Assembly: GCA_016721245.1 (NCBI GenBank)
Contig: JADKIQ010000004.1
Coordinates: 1 to 64,000, forward strand
From: Sphingobacteriales bacterium
GTDB taxonomy: Bacteria > Bacteroidota > Bacteroidia > Chitinophagales > JADIYW01
DNA: 64,000 bases
Direction: 5' to 3'
Below are positions 9,159 through 17,727 of the stretch, piece after piece (position 1 is the stretch's first letter; each line of letters begins with the position of its first letter). The position numbers and the translations under genes are program-made. The notes under the pieces are model-generated. The model ran no database searches and was not told the origin of the DNA. It saw only the letters and a program-made list of their open reading frames with translations.

Positions 9159-9607
9159 ATGCTCAGCCAACCTGAAATTAAACATATCAATTCGCTCAAA
9201 ATTAAGAAATACCGAACGAAGTATTCTCAATTTATCGCCGAAGGAGATAAAATTATAAAAGAATTAATAGATAAAGGTATCGAAGTTGTAAACATTTATG
9301 CAACTGACATTAATTCTTTTAACGGAAAACAAGTTAAAATAGTATCCGCAGAGGCATTAAATAAAGTAACAGCCTTGCAGCATCACTACAACAGTCTGGC
9401 CGTTTTCAAAATACCGGATAATACATTTGAGGTGCTTGCTGACGAATGGGTGGTTTTGCTGGATGATATTCAGGACCCGGGAAACATGGGAACCATTATC
9501 CGTACCTGCGACTGGTTCGGTAGTATCCGATTACCATTCCAAAAAAAGGCAAAGCTGAATCCTTAAATGCCGCGATTGCAACGGCGTTGATTCTGGATAA
9601 GTTGTAA
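9159..9607 (+). pseudogene. SpoU/TrmH-family RNA methyltransferase with internal deletion
   Basis: From the ATG at 9159 the frame encodes the substrate-binding N domain (HINSLKIKKYRTKYSQFIAEG) and the start of the SPOUT domain (DDIQDPGNMGTIIRTCDWFG, motif 1). After about 9523 the frame changes. The normal C-terminal tail ITIPKKGKAESLNAAIATAL..LDKL is readable one frame over at 9530-9607. About 95 residues that should hold the SAM-binding knot (NESKG motif 2) are missing. The family 2'-O-methylates rRNA or tRNA. As it stands the product cannot bind SAM. Either a real deletion or a collapsed assembly explains this. Confidence 0.85.
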
Positions 9608-9611
9608 ATTT

Positions 9612-10514
9612 TTACTTCGCCTTTGGCGTGTACAATTCAAACTCTCTGATTTTACCTACGTTTGGTGCGTTACCATCTTCACGTTTTTCGTATGCAATAT
9701 TATCAACGTGTCTCCATTTCCCTTTTTTCCATTCAAAACCTTCATAGGTGCCATCCGGAACGTAGTTGGCGTAAAAGCCTTCCAGTGCATCGCCATTCGG
9801 TGCTATATGGTCGTACATTACTTTTTTCTCATTCACATTCCAGTTTAAAGAAGCACTGGCTTCTTTAGAAAATTCCAGGATAAAGCGGTTCAGTATTTTG
9901 CCGCCTTCCATTTGTATAATCGGTGCACCAAAACGCGGTTTGCCTTGCTTGTTAAACGAAAATATTTCCATCACTTTTTTATTACTCGACATATTATTAC
10001 CGTCCCAGCCAAACAAGGTATAATAAGTTTTCTTGCCGGCTTTCACCGTTTTAATGCCGTAATATAAACAGCCAATCCAGTTGTTATTGTCTACATTGAT
10101 ATCTTCCTGATGGTCGGTAAACTCTGAGTAATCAATCAATGGAAACATTTTAAGGGTGTCGCTTTTTACCTGAATGGTGCCGAAGAATTTATACATGTCT
10201 TCATCGCTGCGCGTATACCAGGTGAAAATTTTAAACGAGCCGTCTTCCGGTATCATAACCTTCCATGGCAGCGAAGAATCCCAGGTATAGTAAAATGAAT
10301 TTTTTACTTTCAGTGCTTTCGTCAGCGTTTTGATGATGCGGTAACTTGCAATCGTACGGTTGTCTTTTTCCTGACTGTTAATCAGCGTGTCACCGTACAT
10401 ACGGATAGTATCTTCATATAACTTTATCTGCTTGAAATCTTCAGGACTTATCTGATTTTGAGCTTTGGAATGGAAAGAAATGAATGTAAAAAGGACAGCG
10501 ATATATGTTTTCAT
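9612..10514 (-). CDS. Conserved secreted protein of unknown function
   Basis: About 300 residues from the ATG at 10514, which opens a signal peptide (MKTYIAVLFTFISFHSKA-Q); the frame extends to 10541 without a better start. The mature part is beta-rich with many Trp/Tyr (WIGCLYYGIKTV, YYTLFGWDGNNMSS, GTYEGFEWKKGKWRHVDNI). There is no lipobox, sorting domain or catalytic signature that I recognise. Similar secreted proteins are common in Bacteroidota, but I cannot assign a function. It converges on the RNA methyltransferase remnant with 4 bases between stops. Confidence 0.75.
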   Translation of the reverse strand: MKTYIAVLFTFISFHSKAQNQISPEDFKQIKLYEDTIRMYGDTLINSQEKDNRTIASYRIIKTLTKALKVKNSFYYTWDSSLPWKVMIPEDGSFKIFTWYTRSDEDMYKFFGTIQVKSDTLKMFPLIDYSEFTDHQEDINVDNNNWIGCLYYGIKTVKAGKKTYYTLFGWDGNNMSSNKKVMEIFSFNKQGKPRFGAPIIQMEGGKILNRFILEFSKEASASLNWNVNEKKVMYDHIAPNGDALEGFYANYVPDGTYEGFEWKKGKWRHVDNIAYEKREDGNAPNVGKIREFELYTPKAK

Positions 10515-10666
10515 GCTTATTGTGTTCAAAATTAATACCAAAAATAAACGTTATTATGGTGAAAATAGTATTTAAGTTTTTTTCTTGGTATAAATCTTGT
10601 TAATAATATTCTAAAATTGAGGGATTTAACTATATTTCATACAGAATAATTTAAACGACGCATAGA

Positions 10667-13600
10667 ATGAAGAAATTAATTTTCTTATTGACTTATTTCT
10701 TACTACTTACTACTCATTACTGTTCTGCACAAGTACAATGGGCCAGTAAGGTGATTGATTTTTCTTCGGAATATAAAGATGATGTTATTCGCGATAATTC
10801 CACCAGATGGAGTGCTTCACAAGTATTGGGTTATCCGAATACCACAAAATATGTTTCATCACAATTAGCTTGGACACCTAAAAATCAGGATAACTCAAAA
10901 GAATTTATCACAGTTGGATTTAATACACCTCAAACCGTTCAGCAAGTTATTGTTGGTGAAAATGCCAATGCCGGTTCCATTACAGAAATTATTTTGTACG
11001 ATAATAACGGAAAAAAATATACAGTATATGAAAATGAACATCCGACTCCGGTAGATAAATTATACGATGTATTAACTTACTTCAAAATAAAGCCAACCTA
11101 TAATGTAGTAAAACTGAAATTAGTTATTAATACAAATGCTGTTTTTGGCAGACAGGAAATTGATTGTATCGGTATTTCATCAACAACAGCCCCATACAAG
11201 CAAAACATTAATGTCATAAAATATTCAGAAACGGTTGGACAGGCTGAAAATCTGGGTCCAAATGTCAATTCACAATTTTACGACCATCTGCCATTAATTT
11301 CTCCTGATGGAAGTATGCTGTATTTTACCAGAAAGCTCACGGATGAAAACAATACAAAAGATTTTAATGATGATATTTATGTTGCTCAGGTAATGCCGAC
11401 AGGTAAATTTGCGAAAGCAGAAAATATAGGACCGCCATTAAATACATATGACAATAATTTTGTGTGCTTTATAAGCCGTGATAACAATAGGTTGTACGTA
11501 GCCAATAAGTATATCAAAAACACCTATAACTACGCAGGTTTGTCTGTCTCTGCCAAACAAAAAGACGGAGACTGGAGTAAGCCAAAACCTTTGGGGATTC
11601 CGAATCTGTATAACAAAAATGAATTCGCCCATTATCACATGAATCTGGATGAGAACATCGTGTTGATGTCTGTTCAGATGGACGATTCTTACGGTGATCT
11701 GGATTTGTATGTATCACAAAAATACAGTGACGGCGATTGGTCGGAACCTAAGAATCTCGGTCCGGTCATTAATACAGTAGGAGCAGAGGGCAGTGTATTT
11801 TTAGCCGCTGATGGTAAGACTTTATATTTCTCTTCTTCCGGACATCCGGGTTTCGGAAGTTATGATATGTACATGAGTAAACGTCTGGATGATACCTGGA
11901 CCAACTGGAGTAAGCCCTTGAATTTAGGTGACAAAATCAACACCGATGAAATGGATATTTATTATACAATTCCTGCTTCCGGTGATTATGCCTATTTCTC
12001 CAGTGGGGTTACTTATTTTGGTAAAAATGATTTGTACAGAATAAAATTACCAAAGGAAGCTCGTCCGGAATATGTGGATATTAAAAAGTTTGTGGCAAGC
12101 GCGCCTTTAAAAAAAGGTACCACAACTACACCGGTTACAAACAAAACAACACCTGTTGCATCTCTTACTTCACCTGTAAAAACGCCGCAGCCAGTGGTTA
12201 ACACTCCAAAGCCTGCACCGGCGTCAGTTACTAATCCGCAAACAGATGAGTTGCAAAAAAAACTGGATGACCTTAAAAAACAACAGGCACAGGTTATAGC
12301 ACCGGTTAAACTGGTAACACCGGAAGCTACAAGCGTTCAGCCATCCCCGACACCGGCACCTGCAGTCATTAAAACAACACCTGTAACCACCCAAACACCT
12401 GTAACACCACATCCTGAAGTAAAAAAAGAAGTACTGAATACAATTCAACCCTATCAGTCACCGGAAGAACAGCGACCCAAACCTCCAACTACCAATACCA
12501 TAAAACCGGTGGAAGCACCAAAGCCTGCACCAAAAGTATTAAGTCCCGAAGAATTGGCAGCCCGTGAACAGCAAAAAAATAACCCTACTGTCAACCCGAA
12601 TGCAGATGGGTTAAATGCCTTGTCGAAAAGAACCATGCCGGTGACACCGGTAGCCACTGCTTCGCCTGCCACGCAGCCTGTTTCTAATCCAAATATCGTT
12701 ACCAATGAAGTAGATCCGAATACTATAGAATCAATGCCGGCTGCACCGCCGGTAGTTTATAATGCACCGTTAAAAACATCCAATCCGCAAACAGATGAAC
12801 TGCAGCAAAAACTGGATGATCTGAAAAAACAACAGGCACAGGCAAAATTAAATCCACAAACAAATTCAAATACGTATACAAAACCTACGGAAACAATAAG
12901 TGTTAGAGAGCAATATCCAAATCCGCAGGCAGTGCTGCCAACTTCCAATGCGAAAACGGATGATTTACAACAAAAATTAGAGGCTTTAAAGCAACAGCAA
13001 CGTGAAGTAGGACAAAGCAATAAATTATATGCCGATCCTTACAAACCAAAACCATATGAGGCACAGCCCTTAAAAGAAAAACAGGAAGATAAAGCTTCTC
13101 AAGATTACGATGATTATCAGAAAAAACTGGATGCTTTGAAACAGCAGCAAAAAAATGCTCCTTTAATAGCAAGTACAAAGCCGGTCGTTAAAGAACAGCC
13201 CGCACAGGAAGTTCAGCAAACGCAGGTTACGCCGGTTATTACACCAACAGTTCCCGCAAATACAGATTCAAAACCGGTAGCACAGACACCCAATCCTATC
13301 ATCTCAAAATATGAAGAGAAGCTAAGAAAATTAAAAGAAGAAATGGCTTTGCTGAATGCTCCAAAAGCTACAACAGATACGAAGCTTCCTGCTTCATCTG
13401 TGCCGGCAGAAACATCAGTACAATCGCCGGTTACAACACCGGAAGTTCAGTCAGCACCTGCTGTGGTGATATATGAGCCTAAAAATGAAACACCGAAAAC
13501 AGAGATTGTTCCAATACCTGAAAAAATGGTTACAGAAACTATTCCTCCTGTTACAGAAACAACGACACCTGTAGCAGAACAGGATAAACCATATTCTAAT

Positions 13601-14407
13601 GCTGCTATTGAGCAGGAAAAGGCAAAACTAGATTCTATTCAACAGGCACAGAAAAAGGCAGAGCAAAAAATGACAGAGACGCTGGATAAAATGGGAACAA
13701 GCAAACAATCTTTGGAAAAAGATATTGCAGATTTGAAAGATCAGCGCACAAAATTTAACGATGAAAAAGATAAACTGACGGCACAAAATTCACAACTTTC
13801 CGGAGAAAAAGAAAAGTTGGAAGCGGAGAAAAAAAAGATGGATGATTTACTCGCGCAGATGCAGGAAGAACGTGATAAACTGGCAGCCGAGAAGTTAAAG
13901 ATGGAGCAGGATAAAGCAAAATTAGACCTCTTGAAAAAACAGCAGGAACGCGATGTGCTGGCTTTAAAACGTTCTATAGATTCTCTCAGTAAAGTGCAGC
14001 AAAAGTCTGCCAGCAGTGCACAGTTGCAGCAAAATTACGACTTGTTCAATGTGCCGTTGCAAGTAGGTGCGGTGGCGCAGGTTAATAACATTTACTTTGT
14101 GGCAGATGCATCATTTTTACAAATTCCATCATATCCGGAACTGGATAAAGTAGTTTTGTTTTTAGCGAGAAACAAAACACTGAAAGTCGAAATTGGCGGA
14201 CATACGAATGGTTTGTGCGATGATTATTATTGCCAGAAATTATCTACGAGCCGGGCGAAGACCTGTGTAGATTATTTAATAAGCAAAGGTATTGCAGCAA
14301 ATCGTTTAAGTTATAAAGGTTATGGTAAAACACAATTACTGAAACCGGATGCACCCGGCAATTCACTCAATCAGCGGGTAGAAATAAAGATTTTAAGTGT
14401 AGATTAA
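10667..14407 (+). CDS. Large OmpA-family protein: discoidin-like + PD40 propeller + Pro/Thr linker + coiled coil + OmpA
   Basis: 1246 residues with a signal peptide ending SAQ. About residues 25-165 resemble a discoidin/F5-8C sandwich (ASQVLGYPNTTKY...GFNTPQTVQQVIVGE). Residues 185-460 carry PD40/WD40-like blades (SPDGSMLYFTRK, AADGKTLYFSSSG). Residues 470-980 are a Pro/Thr/Gln-rich linker containing five copies of a charged heptad module (TDELQKKLDDLKKQQAQ and variants). Residues 980-1110 form a long coiled coil. The C terminus is an OmpA peptidoglycan-binding domain (LSTSRAKTCVDYLISKGI, GYGKTQLL). The layout recalls T9SS/gliding-associated PD40-OmpA proteins such as PorE, but the linker and N domain differ. 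It likely tethers an outer-membrane or surface complex to peptidoglycan. Confidence 0.88.
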   Translation: MKKLIFLLTYFLLLTTHYCSAQVQWASKVIDFSSEYKDDVIRDNSTRWSASQVLGYPNTTKYVSSQLAWTPKNQDNSKEFITVGFNTPQTVQQVIVGENANAGSITEIILYDNNGKKYTVYENEHPTPVDKLYDVLTYFKIKPTYNVVKLKLVINTNAVFGRQEIDCIGISSTTAPYKQNINVIKYSETVGQAENLGPNVNSQFYDHLPLISPDGSMLYFTRKLTDENNTKDFNDDIYVAQVMPTGKFAKAENIGPPLNTYDNNFVCFISRDNNRLYVANKYIKNTYNYAGLSVSAKQKDGDWSKPKPLGIPNLYNKNEFAHYHMNLDENIVLMSVQMDDSYGDLDLYVSQKYSDGDWSEPKNLGPVINTVGAEGSVFLAADGKTLYFSSSGHPGFGSYDMYMSKRLDDTWTNWSKPLNLGDKINTDEMDIYYTIPASGDYAYFSSGVTYFGKNDLYRIKLPKEARPEYVDIKKFVASAPLKKGTTTTPVTNKTTPVASLTSPVKTPQPVVNTPKPAPASVTNPQTDELQKKLDDLKKQQAQVIAPVKLVTPEATSVQPSPTPAPAVIKTTPVTTQTPVTPHPEVKKEVLNTIQPYQSPEEQRPKPPTTNTIKPVEAPKPAPKVLSPEELAAREQQKNNPTVNPNADGLNALSKRTMPVTPVATASPATQPVSNPNIVTNEVDPNTIESMPAAPPVVYNAPLKTSNPQTDELQQKLDDLKKQQAQAKLNPQTNSNTYTKPTETISVREQYPNPQAVLPTSNAKTDDLQQKLEALKQQQREVGQSNKLYADPYKPKPYEAQPLKEKQEDKASQDYDDYQKKLDALKQQQKNAPLIASTKPVVKEQPAQEVQQTQVTPVITPTVPANTDSKPVAQTPNPIISKYEEKLRKLKEEMALLNAPKATTDTKLPASSVPAETSVQSPVTTPEVQSAPAVVIYEPKNETPKTEIVPIPEKMVTETIPPVTETTTPVAEQDKPYSNAAIEQEKAKLDSIQQAQKKAEQKMTETLDKMGTSKQSLEKDIADLKDQRTKFNDEKDKLTAQNSQLSGEKEKLEAEKKKMDDLLAQMQEERDKLAAEKLKMEQDKAKLDLLKKQQERDVLALKRSIDSLSKVQQKSASSAQLQQNYDLFNVPLQVGAVAQVNNIYFVADASFLQIPSYPELDKVVLFLARNKTLKVEIGGHTNGLCDDYYCQKLSTSRAKTCVDYLISKGIAANRLSYKGYGKTQLLKPDAPGNSLNQRVEIKILSVD

Positions 14408-14451
14408 AAAAGATTAAATTCTGAAGATTTAAAAAAACCTTCAGGGTTTAC

Positions 14452-14459
14452 TATCTTTA
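14452..14459 (+). promoter_or_regulatory. TATCTTTA -7-like box
   Basis: TAnnTTTR match 4 bases before the ATG at 14464, giving a leaderless or near-leaderless transcript if used. No -33 box is obvious. Confidence 0.4.
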
Positions 14460-14463
14460 CAGC

Positions 14464-15420
14464 ATGTCATTAGATTCTTACGAAAGCATATTTCAGCAAT
14501 TCCCTTCTGTTTCTGCAGAAGAATGGAAAAATAAAATCATAAAAGATTTAAAAGGAGAATCATTTGATAAATTAATCTGGCACTCAAAAGAAGACATTGA
14601 GGTGCTTCCTTTTTATACAAAAGAAGATAATGAAAAATACCAGTTACAGGTTCCTTTGAAACAAACAAGCAGCTGGCAGATTACGGAAAGAGTATTGGTG
14701 GATGATATCACAAGCGCCAACAAAGCGGCACTGCATGCCCTTCAAAATGGTGCAACCGCAATAATATTTAATTTGCAAAATAAATCATTCAATAAAGAAC
14801 AGATTGAATTTTTGCTTCGGGATATTCTGATAGATATTGCACCGGTTACTTTTGAAGATTATACCGAAGAAGATAAAGTTATTCTGGAAACAGTAGTAAA
14901 AGATAGCTGTCCGCTAACTATATACACAGAACAAGGAGATTCCATCTCTGACGAGTTAGCTGCTGCTTTGAAAAAAGGAATCCAGCAAAGTAATTCAAAT
15001 CTTCGTTTTCATTTTTACTGTACGCAGAATTATTTTTTTGAAATAGCTAAACTCCGTGCATTTCGATGGTTGTGGAAACAGCTATGCGAACTGAAACAGC
15101 AGCCGTATCATATTTTTATACAAAGCGAAACAAACCCAAAAAACTTTAGAGTGGATGATGAATACAGTAATATACTGCGAAATACTACCGCTGCCATGAG
15201 TGCCATTCTTGGCACTTGTGATGGTTTGATTATTAACAGCCATGATATATTAATCGGAGAATCAAATTTTGGGAAAAATATAGCCCGAAATATCCATCAC
15301 ATCTTGCAGCACGAATCTTATTTTAATGATATAGAAGACGCCGCAAAAGGCAGTTATTATATAGAATATCTGACCTACCAATTGTCTAAGAAAAGCTGGG
15401 AAAAGTTTACCAAACTTTAG
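14464..15420 (+). CDS. Methylmalonyl-CoA mutase small-subunit-like protein
   Basis: 318 residues. The opening (EEWKNKIIKDLKGESFDKLIWHSKEDIEVLPFY) is the characteristic N-terminal arm of methylmalonyl-CoA mutase chains. The end (ARNIHHILQHESYFNDIEDAAKGSYYIEYLTYQL) matches the conserved end of the TIM-barrel domain, with AKGSYYIE in place of the usual PAGGSYYIE. The small (beta) subunit is catalytically silent and pairs with a B12-binding large subunit in the interconversion of succinyl-CoA and methylmalonyl-CoA. This copy is short for the family and no large-subunit gene lies next to it, so the partner must be elsewhere or the protein has another role. Confidence 0.78.
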   Translation: MSLDSYESIFQQFPSVSAEEWKNKIIKDLKGESFDKLIWHSKEDIEVLPFYTKEDNEKYQLQVPLKQTSSWQITERVLVDDITSANKAALHALQNGATAIIFNLQNKSFNKEQIEFLLRDILIDIAPVTFEDYTEEDKVILETVVKDSCPLTIYTEQGDSISDELAAALKKGIQQSNSNLRFHFYCTQNYFFEIAKLRAFRWLWKQLCELKQQPYHIFIQSETNPKNFRVDDEYSNILRNTTAAMSAILGTCDGLIINSHDILIGESNFGKNIARNIHHILQHESYFNDIEDAAKGSYYIEYLTYQLSKKSWEKFTKL

Positions 15421-15462
15421 TCAATTAAAAAATCTTTTTTTGCTTCTTATCTTTCTTTTATC

Positions 15463-15500
15463 TGATTATTCAATCGTAATCCGTAAATTGTCAATTGAAA
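15463..15500. repeat. Degenerate short tandem repeat upstream of the GMC gene
   Basis: TTCAATCGTAATCCGTAAAT followed by TGTCAATTG reads as degenerate 7-8 base units immediately before the ATG at 15509. It belongs to the same style of leader repeats as at 44853, 51121 and 57446. Confidence 0.35.
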
Positions 15501-15508
15501 GTATACAA

Positions 15509-17101
15509 ATGGCAACTCAAACATACGACTACGATTATGTAATCATTGGCAGCGGTTTCGGAGGCTCCGTTTCCGCATTGCGCTTATCTGAAAAAGAATA
15601 TAAAGTATTGGTGATTGAAAAAGGAAGATGGTTTAATAAACCGGAAGATTTCCCGGAAACTAACTGGAATCTGCGCAAGTGGATGTGGATGCCTTCTCTT
15701 GGAATGAAGGGTTTATTCAAACTTACCTTTTACCGGCATGTTGCCATATTAAGTGGTGTGGCAGTTGGTGGCGGTTCGGTGGTGTATGCCAACACATTGC
15801 CTGTGCCTAAGTCAGAATTTTACAACAGCGGACACTGGAATGGTTTGGAAGACTGGCAAAATGTACTGAAGCCATTTTATGCTGAGGCTAAAAGAATGTT
15901 AGGTGCGGAAAAGCATCCGTATATGAGCCGCAGTGACAAAGCCATGTTGCAACTGGCAAAAGATATGGGCGATGAAAAAGCATTTGATAAAACGGATGTT
16001 GCCGTATATTTTGGAAAAGTAGGCGTAACAGTTCCCGATCCGTATTTTGATGGCAAAGGACCAGATAGAACGGGTTGCAATTTATGTGGCGGCTGCATGC
16101 TGGGTTGTCGCTTTAATGCAAAAAATACACTGGATAAAAACTATTTATATCTCGCGCAGCAATTAGGCGCTGAAATTATTGCGGAAAAAGAAGTGTATGA
16201 TGTAGTGCCGCTTAGTGAAGATGGCAACGCCGGTTATGAAATAAAGTACAAAGATTCTTTGTCCTGGTTTTCAAAGAAAGGTAGTGTGAAAGCCAAGGGT
16301 GTAATTTTTGCAGGTGGTGTTTTAGGTACGATGGATTTAATGCTGAAACTTAAAGAAACTTCATTGCCGAAATTATCTGATAAATTAGGCACCGGTATTC
16401 GTACAAATTCGGAAAGTCTTATTGGGGTGACCACCTATGATAAAGATGCTTCTTTCTCGGAAGGTATTGCCATCGGTTCTATCGTTAATATCGATGACAG
16501 CAGACATGTGGAGCCGGTAAAATATTCTGAAGGAGCGGGTTTCTGGAGATTGTTTATGGCACCGATGGTCACGGGTAAAAATATTTTTGTTCGCTTCTTT
16601 AACATGATAAAAGATTTTGTATTACATCCGATTCAGAATCTGAAAGTATTTTTTGTAGATGACTGGAGTAAACGAACACACATATTGTTGTATATGGAAA
16701 GTATTGATTCTACACTGAGTTTAAAAAGAACGAAAGTAGGTATCATGAAAACCAATCTGGATACCGGACCGGCGCCAACCGCTTTTAATCCTAAAGCACA
16801 GGAAATTGCGCATAAGATTGAAAAAATTGTAAATGGGAAAGCCATGGTAATGAGTACGGAAACTTTATTAGGTATTCCAACAACAGCACATATTCTGGGA
16901 GGTGCTTGTATGGGTAAAGACGCTAATAGTGGCGTAATTGACAAAAATAATCATGTGTTCAATTACAAAAATATGATGGTTTGCGATGGCAGTATGATGT
17001 CTGCTAATCCGGGTGTCAATCCAAGTTTAAGTATAACTGCTATTTCAGAAAGAGCGATGAGCCTGATGCCTTTCAAAAAGGATAATCCGGAGTTTGCTTA
17101 A
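15509..17101 (+). CDS. GMC-family FAD oxidoreductase (cholesterol-oxidase-like) with Cys cluster
   Basis: 530 residues from the ATG at 15509 (MATQTYDYDYVIIGSGFGGS); the frame opens earlier at 15440 without family similarity. The N-terminal Rossmann motif GSGFGGS binds FAD. GVAVGGGSVVYANTL is the second GMC signature. The C-terminal HILGGACMGKD...NPGVNPSLSITAISER closes the FAD domain. A CxxCxxCxxxC cluster (GCNLCGGCMLGC, about residues 190-201) is followed by NAKNTLDKNYL. This cluster occurs in a bacterial subgroup of GMC enzymes and could hold an Fe-S centre. The substrate is probably a sterol, steroid or other alcohol, but unknown. Its stop overlaps the convergent membrane protein by 4 bases. 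Confidence 0.88.
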   Translation: MATQTYDYDYVIIGSGFGGSVSALRLSEKEYKVLVIEKGRWFNKPEDFPETNWNLRKWMWMPSLGMKGLFKLTFYRHVAILSGVAVGGGSVVYANTLPVPKSEFYNSGHWNGLEDWQNVLKPFYAEAKRMLGAEKHPYMSRSDKAMLQLAKDMGDEKAFDKTDVAVYFGKVGVTVPDPYFDGKGPDRTGCNLCGGCMLGCRFNAKNTLDKNYLYLAQQLGAEIIAEKEVYDVVPLSEDGNAGYEIKYKDSLSWFSKKGSVKAKGVIFAGGVLGTMDLMLKLKETSLPKLSDKLGTGIRTNSESLIGVTTYDKDASFSEGIAIGSIVNIDDSRHVEPVKYSEGAGFWRLFMAPMVTGKNIFVRFFNMIKDFVLHPIQNLKVFFVDDWSKRTHILLYMESIDSTLSLKRTKVGIMKTNLDTGPAPTAFNPKAQEIAHKIEKIVNGKAMVMSTETLLGIPTTAHILGGACMGKDANSGVIDKNNHVFNYKNMMVCDGSMMSANPGVNPSLSITAISERAMSLMPFKKDNPEFA

Positions 17102-17652
17102 TTTTTTGGTTTATACGTTCTGTGATGGCGCTGCATTAAAACAGGGTATAAATTGAGTACTATATTCGTCATACAAATGGATAATACTAACACATAGCTA
17201 CTAACGAATAGTAAGTAAACACAATAGCTAGAAATAAATACAAATGGTACAATATGACCAAATTCATCTTGTTTGGTTCGTGCAATGAATGCATTAATTC
17301 CATCTGAATTATCATTAAAATACGTTGCTTTAATTTTCTTTTTGTTATAAAAAATAGCGACTACTGCTTTTGAAAAATAATGAACACCAAGAAAAGTACA
17401 TATTTTTTTTAAAAATGCACGATTCCTTATTTTATAATATTGCTCCGGAAGCAATTTATAAGTTGGGAATACGAATCCGGTAAAAGCAAATATCCCCGTT
17501 GCACAAAAAGTAAAATAAATTCCAAATAGCACCGCTCTAATAGTAGATATGTTTGTACCGCTATTGTCAATAATCATATAGTTGCTGTAAGTAATATAAA
17601 TCAGAAAAAATGCGAACAGGATAAAAAGTAATTTTTTGGATTCCATTTTCAT
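17098..17652 (-). CDS. Membrane protein resembling CrtO-type acyltransferase
   Basis: 184 residues with about four transmembrane helices. The pattern FLKKICTFLGVHYFSKAVVAIF, a conserved EFGH in the middle and a C-terminal NLYPVLMQRHHRTR-like ending recalls the glycosyl-4,4'-diaponeurosporenoate acyltransferase (CrtO) family, which acylates glycosylated carotenoids. No carotenoid genes are nearby, so the true acceptor is unknown. The start is the MKM at 17652 or the next ATG two codons on. The family call is from pattern memory and moderate; that it is an integral membrane protein is clear. Confidence 0.65.
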   Translation of the reverse strand: MKMESKKLLFILFAFFLIYITYSNYMIIDNSGTNISTIRAVLFGIYFTFCATGIFAFTGFVFPTYKLLPEQYYKIRNRAFLKKICTFLGVHYFSKAVVAIFYNKKKIKATYFNDNSDGINAFIARTKQDEFGHIVPFVFISSYCVYLLFVSSYVLVLSICMTNIVLNLYPVLMQRHHRTYKPKN

Positions 17653-17699
17653 AATTAATTTATTATAATTTACCTCAAGTTTTGATTTGAAATATTTTG

Positions 17700-17707
17700 T
17701 ATCTTTA
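17700..17707 (+). promoter_or_regulatory. TATCTTTA -7-like box
   Basis: TAnnTTTR match 21 bases before the esterase ATG, with a TTG 15 bases upstream (17682-17684). The spacing is shorter than the usual 17-20. Confidence 0.4.
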
Positions 17708-17727
17708 ATTAAGATAAGAAAATTACA

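Noticed and set aside
12013..13178. Minus-strand frames under the OmpA linker
   Set aside because: Antisense of Pro/Thr/Gln-rich coding DNA; Cys/Gly/Phe-rich translations without family pattern.
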